This document shows positions 1-9,120 of a stretch of 64,000 nucleotides of DNA, one piece after another. A model generated the notes under the pieces. It saw only the letters and a program-made list of their open reading frames with translations. It searched no databases and was not told where the DNA came from. Origin of the DNA: an uncultured Pelagibacteraceae bacterium (GTDB lineage Bacteria; Pseudomonadota; Alphaproteobacteria; Pelagibacterales; Pelagibacteraceae). Made by a program: the position numbers and the translations under genes. The stretch is taken from the NCBI GenBank assembly GCA_902537895.1, contig CACBCU010000003.1, positions 20,001-84,000 on the forward strand, written 5' to 3'. Numbering within the stretch: the stretch's first letter is position 1; the number at the start of each line of letters is the position of its first letter.

Positions 1-1
1 T

Positions 2-1783
2 CAAGAAGACTTAGATCTTTTTGAAAAACATTTTATTGAGGCAATTGGAGAAAAAAAATTCCAAAAAATATTGCTAATTAATCCCCCCGATGGAGATAAA
101 GCAATGTTTAATCTTCAAACAGCTAAACTTAAAAGATATCCAAATTATCCTCCATATGGACTAGGAATTATAAGCAATCAGCTTGAAAAAAGAGGATATG
201 ATGTCCAAATTTTAAATCTTAACGATCACTTATTGACAAAAGCAAATGAATTAGAAGATTTTGATTATGATAATATCGTTTTTGATCACTTAGATGGAAT
301 TATAAATGAATTTAATCCCGATTTAGTTGGTTTAACTTGTATGTTTACCATGACACACAAGTCATTAAAAAATATAATAGATCATATTGCAAATGGATAT
401 AAAATTCCAATAGCAGTTGGTGGAGTTCATATAACTAATTCAATACAATCAGATTTGACAAGAGAAAAATTTATAGAGGATCTTTCAAATGTTAATTTCT
501 TTTTTTTGTTTGAGTCAGAAATTGCATTTGCAGATTTTATAAATACAATAAATCATCCTAAAGGTAATTTAAGTCATTTAAGACAATTAGTATTTAGAGG
601 AAATAACAATACTATTTTTGAAATTGATGATAGAGTAGTTCCAACTGGCGAAGATTTGAATCTATCTCCTAATCATTCTAAAATGCCAGCAGAAAATTTT
701 GGTAAATATGGAAAAATTGGAAGTTTTGCATATTTAAAAGGTCCAGACGCAAGGTTTTCTACAGTATTGAGTAATAGAGGCTGCAGAGCAAGTTGTACAT
801 TTTGCAGTGTAAGAAATTTTAATGGAAAAAAAGTTAGATCACGTTCAGTTCAATCTGTAATTGATGAACTTCTATATTTGCGTCATGAGCAACAGGTTGA
901 TCACATTATGTTTTTAGATGACGATTTGTTGTATGATAAAAAGAGGGCTATAGAATTATTCAGTGAAATGGATAAGCAGAAGGTGAATATTACTTGGGAT
1001 GCCTCTAACGGCCTTATATGCTCAGCGATAACTGAGGAGGTAGTTGATGCTGCTTATCGTGGTGGATGTATTGGTGTTTATTTAGGGATGGAGTCGGGAA
1101 ATCCACAAATACTAAGACAAATTAGAAAACCAGGAACTGTAAAAAATTTTTTAAATGCTGCTGAAATTTTAAAAAAGTATCCAGAAATTAACACGCGAGT
1201 GCTTTTAATGATTGGTTTTCCAAACGAAACTTTCTCAAATATTTATGACACTGTCAAAGTTAGTTTAGAGATGGATTTAGACTGGTATCAAGTTTCGCCA
1301 TTGCAACCTCTTCCAAATACCCCAATTTTTGACCAAATGTCAAGTGATGGACTTATTTCAGAACAAAATACTTCTGAAGTAAAATATATTGGTGGAAGCT
1401 ATGGAGGTAACAGAAAAGCAGCTGAAAAAGATAACAATAAAGAGGCATTATTGGGAAATTTTATGGATGTATTTAACGCAAACCCAAACAATGTGCCATC
1501 CAAAGATCAAATAAGAGATGTCTGGTCATACATGAATTACACTTTAAATTATGAGAGAATTAAAAGAATCTCTAATCCTATTAAATTGCAACAGGCTCAA
1601 AGATATTTGGATTATATAGCAAACGTAGTAGCCCCAAATGATGCAATTGTTTGGTATTATTTAAATTATTTAGAAAATAAATTAAAGCTTAATAATACTT
1701 TATCTAAAAAGAAAATTTCTGACATAATCTCCTCAAACCCAAATTGGAAAACTAAGTTATCAGAGTTGAGTTTAAATATTTAG
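2..1783 (+). CDS. B12-binding-domain radical SAM protein (5' end probably outside window)
   Basis: CxxxCxxC motif in 'NRGCRASCTFCSVRNF'; N-terminal cobalamin-binding-like 'ILLINPPDG...VGLTCMFTMTHKSL...IAVGGVH'. The frame is open back to base 2 with no ATG, so the 71 start in the ORF track is probably not the true start. Confidence 0.85.
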   Translation, partial: QEDLDLFEKHFIEAIGEKKFQKILLINPPDGDKAMFNLQTAKLKRYPNYPPYGLGIISNQLEKRGYDVQILNLNDHLLTKANELEDFDYDNIVFDHLDGIINEFNPDLVGLTCMFTMTHKSLKNIIDHIANGYKIPIAVGGVHITNSIQSDLTREKFIEDLSNVNFFFLFESEIAFADFINTINHPKGNLSHLRQLVFRGNNNTIFEIDDRVVPTGEDLNLSPNHSKMPAENFGKYGKIGSFAYLKGPDARFSTVLSNRGCRASCTFCSVRNFNGKKVRSRSVQSVIDELLYLRHEQQVDHIMFLDDDLLYDKKRAIELFSEMDKQKVNITWDASNGLICSAITEEVVDAAYRGGCIGVYLGMESGNPQILRQIRKPGTVKNFLNAAEILKKYPEINTRVLLMIGFPNETFSNIYDTVKVSLEMDLDWYQVSPLQPLPNTPIFDQMSSDGLISEQNTSEVKYIGGSYGGNRKAAEKDNNKEALLGNFMDVFNANPNNVPSKDQIRDVWSYMNYTLNYERIKRISNPIKLQQAQRYLDYIANVVAPNDAIVWYYLNYLENKLKLNNTLSKKKISDIISSNPNWKTKLSELSLNI

Positions 1784-1786
1784 TTA

Positions 1787-2662
1787 ATGATAACTTTTAT
1801 ATGTCCGAGTATTAGACCAAAATATTGGGATTATATTTATAAATCTATTCATCATAATAGAATTAAATATGAAATTTTATTCATAGGTCCAAAAAAAAAT
1901 TTAGGTTATAAGCAAACGGAAAACTGTAAATATATTAAATCATATGTCAAACCAAGTCAGTGCTTTCAAATTGGAGCTGCCAATAGTAAGTATAATTTAA
2001 TTTGCTTATTATCTGATGATATAAAATTTTCTAAAAAAAATATTCTTAATGAAATAAAAAAAAATAAAAGATTAATAAAAAAAAAAATATTATTATCTCT
2101 TAAATTAAAATCATATGGAGTCAAAACTTGGTTACCATCAAAAGAGTATAATTATATGCCTCTTCCAGTAGCACCAATTATAGAAAAAAAATTATTTTTT
2201 AAAGTTGGTGGAATTGATAAAGGTTTTTTAGCTACATTTCATGATTTAGATCTTTATTTAAGAATTTTATCAAAGGGATATAAAATTAAGTATTTAGATA
2301 TTATCATAGAAGAAAGAAATAGAGATCATATTGAACCATCACTGTATCATCGAAATTCTGGTGTCGACAAAAAATACTTTCAAAGATTATGGTTTAGAAA
2401 AGGAAAATTTAATTTGAAGAGAGTTAAAAAAGTTAAAAGGTTTAAACAAAAAAACTTAGTAAATATTACTCAACCTCCGTATGGTAAATGGAAAAATACT
2501 GGAGATTTTATTAATAGTCTGAAGTATAATTATTTTTATTTTATTTTTGATAAATTTTTAAGATTAGAGTTTAATTTTATTTATAATGTCTATTTAAAAC
2601 TAAAACATTTAATTGTTGTAAGACATTTAGCTACTATATTAAAAAAAATAAGATCTTCTTAA
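1787..2662 (+). CDS. GT2-like glycosyltransferase (local paralog family, member A)
   Basis: 'YEILFIGPKKN', 'KPSQCFQIGAANSKYNLICLLSDDI', 'GGIDKGFLATFHDLDLYLR'; C-terminal 'QPPYGKWKN'. Confidence 0.75.
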   Translation: MITFICPSIRPKYWDYIYKSIHHNRIKYEILFIGPKKNLGYKQTENCKYIKSYVKPSQCFQIGAANSKYNLICLLSDDIKFSKKNILNEIKKNKRLIKKKILLSLKLKSYGVKTWLPSKEYNYMPLPVAPIIEKKLFFKVGGIDKGFLATFHDLDLYLRILSKGYKIKYLDIIIEERNRDHIEPSLYHRNSGVDKKYFQRLWFRKGKFNLKRVKKVKRFKQKNLVNITQPPYGKWKNTGDFINSLKYNYFYFIFDKFLRLEFNFIYNVYLKLKHLIVVRHLATILKKIRSS

Positions 2663-2665
2663 AAA

Positions 2666-3565
2666 TTAGAAAATTTTTTCTAATGATTTCTTATCAATTT
2701 TTAGTTTAAATAGAATTTTTTCTCTATTATCACTGTAGATAAAATATTGTTTGTCCTTGATACATAATGTTTTTATCTTTGCTTTTATTTTTTTCTTACT
2801 AAATATGTTTAATATTATAGGCAAGATACCTCCATATTCTGTATTCTCATCATAGATAACTATTTCATCATAATTAATACAAATATCGATAAATTTTTTA
2901 TAATTAAAATTTTTTAATCTGAACAAGTTTAATACATCGATCTTTTTTTTATCAGATACCTCATTAGCAATTTTACAAAAATACCCAGTGGTAATAATTA
3001 CTTTTTTTGATGTTTTATATTTTTTTGTAAATTGAAAGCCTTGATTCAGATTATAAATTATATTTGAATTATAATTTTGGACACCTTTTTCTAATCTCAC
3101 ATAGACAGGCCCTTTAATTTTAAATAAATTTTTAGATACAATATTAGCCAAGTTATTATCTGAAATGTTTATTATTTCAAATTCAGGAATTAAATTAAAT
3201 AATTGAATATCTTGTATTCCATGATGAGTGGGACCGTCATTTGAAAAAGAAAAACCAGGACCCACTCCAATAATTTTACAATTTGCATTATGACTTGCGA
3301 TATTAAACTTTAATTGTTCATAACACCTGAATGTCAAAAAAGTACAGAAACCATAAACTAAGGTTTTTTTGTTATTAGCACCTAAACCTGCAGCCATATT
3401 AACTAAGTTTTGTTCTGCAACTCCCGCATCAATAAATCTCTCATTTGTTTTTATTGATTGAAGACTATAAACATCAGCATCATTAGTAAGAATGTACATT
3501 GTTTTATCTTTTAAAAATTGATTCTTTATATTTTCAAAAAAAATGTCTCTGATATCTTTTTTCAT
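2666..3565 (-). CDS. Transketolase C-terminal-half subunit (pyrimidine-binding plus C-terminal domain)
   Basis: 'RFIDAGVAEQNLVNMAAGLG', 'GPGFSFSNDGPTHHGIQDIQLF': split transketolase signatures. Confidence 0.85.
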   Translation of the reverse strand: MKKDIRDIFFENIKNQFLKDKTMYILTNDADVYSLQSIKTNERFIDAGVAEQNLVNMAAGLGANNKKTLVYGFCTFLTFRCYEQLKFNIASHNANCKIIGVGPGFSFSNDGPTHHGIQDIQLFNLIPEFEIINISDNNLANIVSKNLFKIKGPVYVRLEKGVQNYNSNIIYNLNQGFQFTKKYKTSKKVIITTGYFCKIANEVSDKKKIDVLNLFRLKNFNYKKFIDICINYDEIVIYDENTEYGGILPIILNIFSKKKIKAKIKTLCIKDKQYFIYSDNREKILFKLKIDKKSLEKIF

Positions 3566-3568
3566 ATT

Positions 3569-4363
3569 TTAGTTTTGTAGATTTTTTAATACTTGAGTAA
3601 TTAATCTTTTATCGGGTTGGCCATGACTATATTGTAAGCTATTTTCGAATTCCGGAATTCCATTCCCTTTGATAGTATTAAAAATAGCTAATGATGATTT
3701 ACTTTTATCAATAATTTTTAAGTATTTAAAAATATTAATTAAATTATGGCCATTTCCTCTAAAAATATTCAAATTTAGTTGATTCAATACTTTTTTATCC
3801 AAAACTTCTTTTTTTTCTATAAAGCTACTCGCCGATAATTTATTTCTATCAATGATGATATGAACATTCTTAATTTTTTTTTCAGAAATAAAAAATAATC
3901 CCTCCCAAACAGATCCTTCATCAATTTCCGCATCTCCAACGATAGTAATAATTTTTTTTTTGGGATTTGCTATAGCCATTCCTATTGAGACACCTATTGA
4001 GTGACCTAAAGAACCAGTGCTCCAATCAACATATTTGCAATTGTAGGTGTCTAATTGGCCCCCGAATTTATTATTTTTAATTTGACTAAAATATTCTTTT
4101 TCACTTAATAAATTGAGATCCATTAATATTGTATAAAATATACCTAATGCGTGTCCTTTACTTAAAATTAGCTTATTTCTTATCTTTGATGTTTTGGTTA
4201 AATCAATTTTATTGCTATAGATCAAGCACACAATTATATCCAATACTGATAAGCTTCCACCTATATGATATTTTACTCCTTTGCTAATGAGCTTTAAAAA
4301 GTTATATCTTATTTCTTTAATTTTTTTTTTTAATTTAAGTATCTTTTTAGAATTCTTTACCAT
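3569..4363 (-). CDS. Transketolase N-terminal-half subunit (diphosphate-binding)
   Basis: 'LILSKGHALGIFYTIL', 'GSLGHSIGVSIGMAIA', 'TIVGDAEIDEGSVWEGLFF', 'HGQPDKR'. Confidence 0.87.
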   Translation of the reverse strand: MVKNSKKILKLKKKIKEIRYNFLKLISKGVKYHIGGSLSVLDIIVCLIYSNKIDLTKTSKIRNKLILSKGHALGIFYTILMDLNLLSEKEYFSQIKNNKFGGQLDTYNCKYVDWSTGSLGHSIGVSIGMAIANPKKKIITIVGDAEIDEGSVWEGLFFISEKKIKNVHIIIDRNKLSASSFIEKKEVLDKKVLNQLNLNIFRGNGHNLINIFKYLKIIDKSKSSLAIFNTIKGNGIPEFENSLQYSHGQPDKRLITQVLKNLQN

Positions 4364-6026
4364 AAATTTTTTGATTAGGATCTGTTACAACTTCTATTAA
4401 GTATGGTTGATTATTAGAAAGAATTTTTTTTAATTTTGAATTAATTTCTTTTTCTTTATTTATAATTTCATATTTTAAATCAAAGGCTTTAGCTATTTGA
4501 TGAAAATTTAAAGTACCCACACCAGTTAAATCTTCTGTATCAAGCCTATTACCAGCAAAGAAATTATCTTGCCATTTCTTCATCGAAACATAACCACCAT
4601 TATTGATTACAAATGTTTTAATATTAAGTTTATAATGTGAAATTGTTTTAAGTTCTTGTATATTAAGTTCTATTGATCCATCCCCTGTCACTGAGAGAAC
4701 TTGACCATTCTTATCACTAACAGCTGCTCCAATCGACAAAGGCAAAGATAGCCCCATCGCTGCATTAGCTCCTGAAGATATTTCTTTGCCACCATTATTG
4801 AAATGCCAAGCTTGTCCACCAATATAGTAATTTGATCCTGCATCTGTAACTAGAGTGTGTTTTTTTGTACATTTATTTCCCAGTAGATACATAAACCTAT
4901 AAAGGTCTATTGGATTCCTTTTACTATAAAGATTTGGAATAACGTCTTTAGATTTCTGGATATTACAAAATTTTAACCAATCATTAAAGTTTGGGAATTT
5001 TGTTTTCGATGCTAATTCTAAAAACTTAGGTATAAATGATTCTAGATTAGCAATTACTTTTTGATTTATTACTTTAAGGTCTAAATTTAACTCATCTTTA
5101 TCATTATTTATGGATACACAGTATGCGTTTTTTGCAAATGTTTTGGGATTTCCTAAGCAAAAAGTAGGAGAAAACCTATTGCCAAAAGAAATCAAAAGAT
5201 CACAGTCATCTGTAATTTTTTTTGAGTGCGGAACTCCTTTTATTCCACATAAGCCAAGATTTTGTTTATGTGAATAAGGGAATAAGTCATTAGCAAACCT
5301 AGTTGTAATAAAAGGAATTTTTGTTTTTGATAGTAGCTTTTTAAAATTGTTAACTTGATTTGATTGCTTTAACCCATTTCCAATTGCGAATAGAGGTTTT
5401 TTTGAATTTTTAATTATTTCAATTATTTTGAGTATATCTTTATTATAATTTGCTGTTCTTTGTTTAGGAGGGTAATATTTCTTAAGTTTATTTGGACTCT
5501 TTATTTTAACTGACTGGATATCCAATGGTACTTCGATCCATACAGGGCCTGGCCTCCCAGAATTTGCCATATACAAAGCTTTTTGAACTAAGTACAAACA
5601 TTTTTTAGGATCATCTATTTTAACTGCATATTTTGTTATTTTATCTAAGATTCTAGTTATACTAAATTCTGCTGTGCCAAGTGTTCTAATATTAAGACTT
5701 TTATAAGTATCAGCGCAAAATCTACTTTCTACTTGACCGCTTATTACAATTATTGGTGCACTATCTACAAATGCCTCTGCTAATCCAGGCAAAGCATTAG
5801 TTGCACCTGGACCTGCGGTTACACAGACTGCACCCATTTGATTTTTTGATTTTGCATATGCCTCAGCCATCATAGGTGCAGCAGCTTCATTCCTTGCTGC
5901 GTAATACTTTATACCAGTTTGTTCAATTGCATCGTTTAGATACATAGCACCATAGCCTGTAAGCATAAAAATATCTTTAATTGAATTTTTTTTTAATTCT
6001 AAAGCAATTATTTCAGCAACATTCAT
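4347..6026 (-). CDS. Acetolactate-synthase-like ThDP-binding enzyme
   Basis: 'ARNEAAAPMMAEAYAK' (catalytic Glu region), 'VTAGPGATNALPGLAEAFVDSAPIIVISGQV', ThDP motif 'TGDGSIELNIQELKTISHYKLNIKTFVINNGGY'. Confidence 0.9.
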   Translation of the reverse strand: MNVAEIIALELKKNSIKDIFMLTGYGAMYLNDAIEQTGIKYYAARNEAAAPMMAEAYAKSKNQMGAVCVTAGPGATNALPGLAEAFVDSAPIIVISGQVESRFCADTYKSLNIRTLGTAEFSITRILDKITKYAVKIDDPKKCLYLVQKALYMANSGRPGPVWIEVPLDIQSVKIKSPNKLKKYYPPKQRTANYNKDILKIIEIIKNSKKPLFAIGNGLKQSNQVNNFKKLLSKTKIPFITTRFANDLFPYSHKQNLGLCGIKGVPHSKKITDDCDLLISFGNRFSPTFCLGNPKTFAKNAYCVSINNDKDELNLDLKVINQKVIANLESFIPKFLELASKTKFPNFNDWLKFCNIQKSKDVIPNLYSKRNPIDLYRFMYLLGNKCTKKHTLVTDAGSNYYIGGQAWHFNNGGKEISSGANAAMGLSLPLSIGAAVSDKNGQVLSVTGDGSIELNIQELKTISHYKLNIKTFVINNGGYVSMKKWQDNFFAGNRLDTEDLTGVGTLNFHQIAKAFDLKYEIINKEKEINSKLKKILSNNQPYLIEVVTDPNQKIYGKEF

Positions 6027-6042
6027 ACAAATTAAATAGGTT

Positions 6043-6921
6043 CTATATCATTTTAAATTTTTTTAAAATACTATTTATGTAATAGTGCCTTGTATGATTG
6101 GCAGCACCAATTATAAAGAATAACATCTTTGCAAACTTATTATCAATAAATTTAAAATAATACTTGTTATTAAAAAGCCATTTCCCTAGATTTCCTTGAG
6201 GTTTATTTATAAGTTTTGGAGAATTGTCAAATTTTTCAATTTTTTTATTCCTAATTTTTGATAAGTATGGTTTTTTTTTATTTCTCAACCAAATTTTATC
6301 TAAGTTATTTCTATCATGACTCCAATAAGTAGGTAGTAGATTGTTTGATTTATTGTGTTTTTTATTTTCATCAACAAATATTTTTGAATAATAAAAACTT
6401 AATTTATATGATTGTCTTAATCTTAAATATAAATCTATATCTGATAAAACCGCAATAAATGTTTTATCATATCCTCCAACTTTAATTACATCTTCTTTTT
6501 TCATCATAGGCGCAATAGGCAAATTAGTAGTATTATCCCAAGGTAAATAGTTATAATCATATTTTTTTGAAGGAGTACCACTTATACTATATTTGCATGA
6601 AATTAGCTTTTTGGGATTTGATTTAGTTTTTTTATACAGATAATAAAGTGGATCATTATGACCTTTTAATAAACAATCATCTGCCATTTGTATTATATAA
6701 TTACCAGTTGAATGAAGCAATCCTAATTGCAAACAGTGAGTGGGTTTAAGATATGACTCAATGAATTTAACTTTTTTTTTGAATTTTTTTGAATTAAAAT
6801 TAAAAGGTCCAATAAAAATTATTTCATAATCTATATTTTTTGAAGATAAGTTCTTATAAATATTATTTAAGTTTTTTGGATTATTGGTAGGAATAATTAC
6901 ACTTATTTTATCATCGTTCAT
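6043..6921 (-). CDS. GT2-like glycosyltransferase (local paralog family, member B)
   Basis: 'YEIIFIGPFN', 'YLKPTHCLQLGLLHSTGNYIIQMADD', 'GGYDKTFIAVLSDIDLYLRL', C-terminal 'NKPQGNLGKW'. Confidence 0.77.
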   Translation of the reverse strand: MNDDKISVIIPTNNPKNLNNIYKNLSSKNIDYEIIFIGPFNFNSKKFKKKVKFIESYLKPTHCLQLGLLHSTGNYIIQMADDCLLKGHNDPLYYLYKKTKSNPKKLISCKYSISGTPSKKYDYNYLPWDNTTNLPIAPMMKKEDVIKVGGYDKTFIAVLSDIDLYLRLRQSYKLSFYYSKIFVDENKKHNKSNNLLPTYWSHDRNNLDKIWLRNKKKPYLSKIRNKKIEKFDNSPKLINKPQGNLGKWLFNNKYYFKFIDNKFAKMLFFIIGAANHTRHYYINSILKKFKMI

Positions 6922-7454
6922 TTTTGATTATAAAAATCACCATTTTCTATAAATAAATACGAATAAGAGTTTTTATCCAAATAGGCTTTTTTAAATGCTG
7001 GAAAGATTTGTTTTGGAGAGTTTAAAAAAACGACTTTAACTTCTGTCAATATCTCTTTAAAAATTTTTGTGTAATCTTGGGTATGTTGTGGTCCGCCATC
7101 TAACGGTTTTTTTGAACCAATAGAGGTTCTGATTATTACTCTTGGTTTAATTTCGTTTCGAGACATTTTTCTAACTTTGTCTAAGTGATTTACGAACTGG
7201 TTGAAAGCAAGTATTAAAAAATCAAATCTTGGATAGCAAGTAATTGGAACAAATCCGTTCATTGCTAAACCCATAGACATCCCCATCTGTGCATCTTCAA
7301 ATACTGGCATTTCCAATTTCTTTTTACTTGGCACTCCTATAAGAGTATTATAAATCGCATTACCTGAAAATTCTACTGATTGACCTAAAAATATTGTATT
7401 TGGTTTTTTAGCCAAATAGTTCATTGATCTGATTAGTTCCTTTTTATATTTCAT
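6918..7454 (-). CDS. Minimal E1-beta-like (2-oxoacid dehydrogenase beta / transketolase pyrimidine domain) protein
   Basis: 'LGQSVEFSGNAIYN...MPVFEDAQMGMSMGLAMNGFVPITCYPRFDFLILAFNQFVNHLDK': E1-beta N-terminal domain only, 178 aa. Confidence 0.8.
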   Translation of the reverse strand: MKYKKELIRSMNYLAKKPNTIFLGQSVEFSGNAIYNTLIGVPSKKKLEMPVFEDAQMGMSMGLAMNGFVPITCYPRFDFLILAFNQFVNHLDKVRKMSRNEIKPRVIIRTSIGSKKPLDGGPQHTQDYTKIFKEILTEVKVVFLNSPKQIFPAFKKAYLDKNSYSYLFIENGDFYNQK

Positions 7455-7460
7455 GTTAAC

Positions 7461-8054
7461 CTAAAATAAAATCCATCCACCTGTTCCATGATGTGGATAC
7501 TTTCTTTTATACTTATAGTAAATTACATCTTTTGGTTTTTTACTTTTTTTTACCCACACTTTATTGGTAGGAGTATTTGTGCTTAAGCCATTATCTTCTA
7601 TTACAAACTTCAATGGTAGTTTATGGTTTTTTGCATACTTGTAACACTCATGAAACATCCCTGTTTCAAAAGTCATATCTCCAATGAAAACCCAAACCTT
7701 ATTAGATTTTTTTTTATTTTTTAGTTTGATGGATTTTGCAACACCTAGTGCTATAGGTATTATTCCCGCTACAATTGCAGAAGAGTAAAATTTATATTTA
7801 ATATTATTTATTCCCATACTTCTTCCAGCAACAATCTCTTTTTTTAACCAGTCTTTAGGAATTCCTTTTAGAAGTGCATGATAATGATTTCTCCATGTTG
7901 AAAACACCCAATCATTTTTTTTAATCTTTTTAAAAATTTTTATCAATTGATTCTCATTATTTCCAGACAGATGTATTGGTGCTCTTATTTTTCCTGACTC
8001 ATACACTTTCTTAATATCCAGCTCAAAATCGAGCAGTTCTTTTTTTGTAATCAT
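7461..8054 (-). CDS. Minimal E1-alpha-like ThDP-binding protein
   Basis: 'WVFSTWRNHYHALLKGIP', 'VAGIIPIALGVAKSIK', ThDP motif 'IGDMTFETGMFHECYKYAKNHKLPLKFVIEDNG'; 197 aa. Confidence 0.82.
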   Translation of the reverse strand: MITKKELLDFELDIKKVYESGKIRAPIHLSGNNENQLIKIFKKIKKNDWVFSTWRNHYHALLKGIPKDWLKKEIVAGRSMGINNIKYKFYSSAIVAGIIPIALGVAKSIKLKNKKKSNKVWVFIGDMTFETGMFHECYKYAKNHKLPLKFVIEDNGLSTNTPTNKVWVKKSKKPKDVIYYKYKRKYPHHGTGGWILF

Positions 8055-9062
8055 TTATCTATCAAGAAAATTATTTTTTTTGACCTTTTGTCTCCAATAA
8101 TTCAATAAGTCAAGCATTGTTTTTTCAAACTTTATTTTTGGTTTCCATCCTGTATGATTTTGAAATTTGGACGTATTTGGAACTTGTAGGTCTGCATCTA
8201 TAGGTCTTAGTCTTTTTTTATCTGTTATAATTTTAATGTTTTTGAATTTGGAGATTGAAATTAAATAATCCAACATATCTCCAATTTTACATGTAAAATT
8301 CCCTCCTATGTTATAGGCTTGTCCAGGTTTGGGTTTTTTTGTCAAAAGTATATAATAAGCTCTAACGGCATCTCTGACATCAGCAAAAGTTCTTAATGAA
8401 TCTAAATTTCCAACTTTAATTAAAGGCGGATTTTTTTTTGCTTCAATTAAAGCAATTTGTTTTGCAAAAGTAGACTCTGCGAAAACATCACCTCTACGCG
8501 GTCCAGTGTGTGTAAACATCCTAGTAACCATTACTTTCATATTATATGCTTCAAAAAAATACCTACCAATTAGATCAGTCCCTACTTTAGAAATAGCATA
8601 AGGAGAAGCTGGATGAAAATTGCAATTTTCATCAATTGGTATTTTATCTTTTGAAACTTTACCAAATATTTCAGATGAGGAACATACATGAATATAGGGT
8701 TTGTATTTAGATTTATTAATAGCGTTAAGAAGATTGTACGTACCTATTACATTTGTGTCTAAAGTTAAATTAGCCTCAGTAAAGCTTGTTTGAGGATAGC
8801 TTTGAGCTGCTAAGTGAAAAACATAGTCAGGCTTGGATTGATTGATACATTCAACTAGAGAACTATAATCATTTAAATCTCCATAGATAAAATTTACTCT
8901 TGATTTTTTTTTGTTAGCTTCATTAAGTAAGTGTTCTATGTTTTCAAGAGGACTTCTCCATCTTGCTAGACCATAAATTTTCCACTTCGTATTTTTTAAT
9001 AAATAATCAGTTAAATGTGAACCAACCATTCCAGTAATTCCAGTAATAAGTGCAGATTTCAT
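8055..9062 (-). CDS. NAD-dependent epimerase/dehydratase, GDP-mannose 4,6-dehydratase-like
   Basis: 'LITGITGMVGSHLTDYLL' Rossmann motif, 'VFHLAAQSYPQTSF', 'SPYAISKVGTD' (YxxxK). Confidence 0.88.
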   Translation of the reverse strand: MKSALITGITGMVGSHLTDYLLKNTKWKIYGLARWRSPLENIEHLLNEANKKKSRVNFIYGDLNDYSSLVECINQSKPDYVFHLAAQSYPQTSFTEANLTLDTNVIGTYNLLNAINKSKYKPYIHVCSSSEIFGKVSKDKIPIDENCNFHPASPYAISKVGTDLIGRYFFEAYNMKVMVTRMFTHTGPRRGDVFAESTFAKQIALIEAKKNPPLIKVGNLDSLRTFADVRDAVRAYYILLTKKPKPGQAYNIGGNFTCKIGDMLDYLISISKFKNIKIITDKKRLRPIDADLQVPNTSKFQNHTGWKPKIKFEKTMLDLLNYWRQKVKKNNFLDR

Positions 9063-9120
9063 AAAAAGTATTTTTTTATACTATAAAAAATATCAAATTA
9101 TAAGTATATAGTGAAAAATA

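Noticed and set aside
2665-2684. Perfect inverted repeat ATTAGAAAATTTTTTCTAAT as a bidirectional terminator
   Set aside because: AT-only stem with a tiny loop, overlapping the end of the minus CDS; too weak and too likely by chance in this composition.
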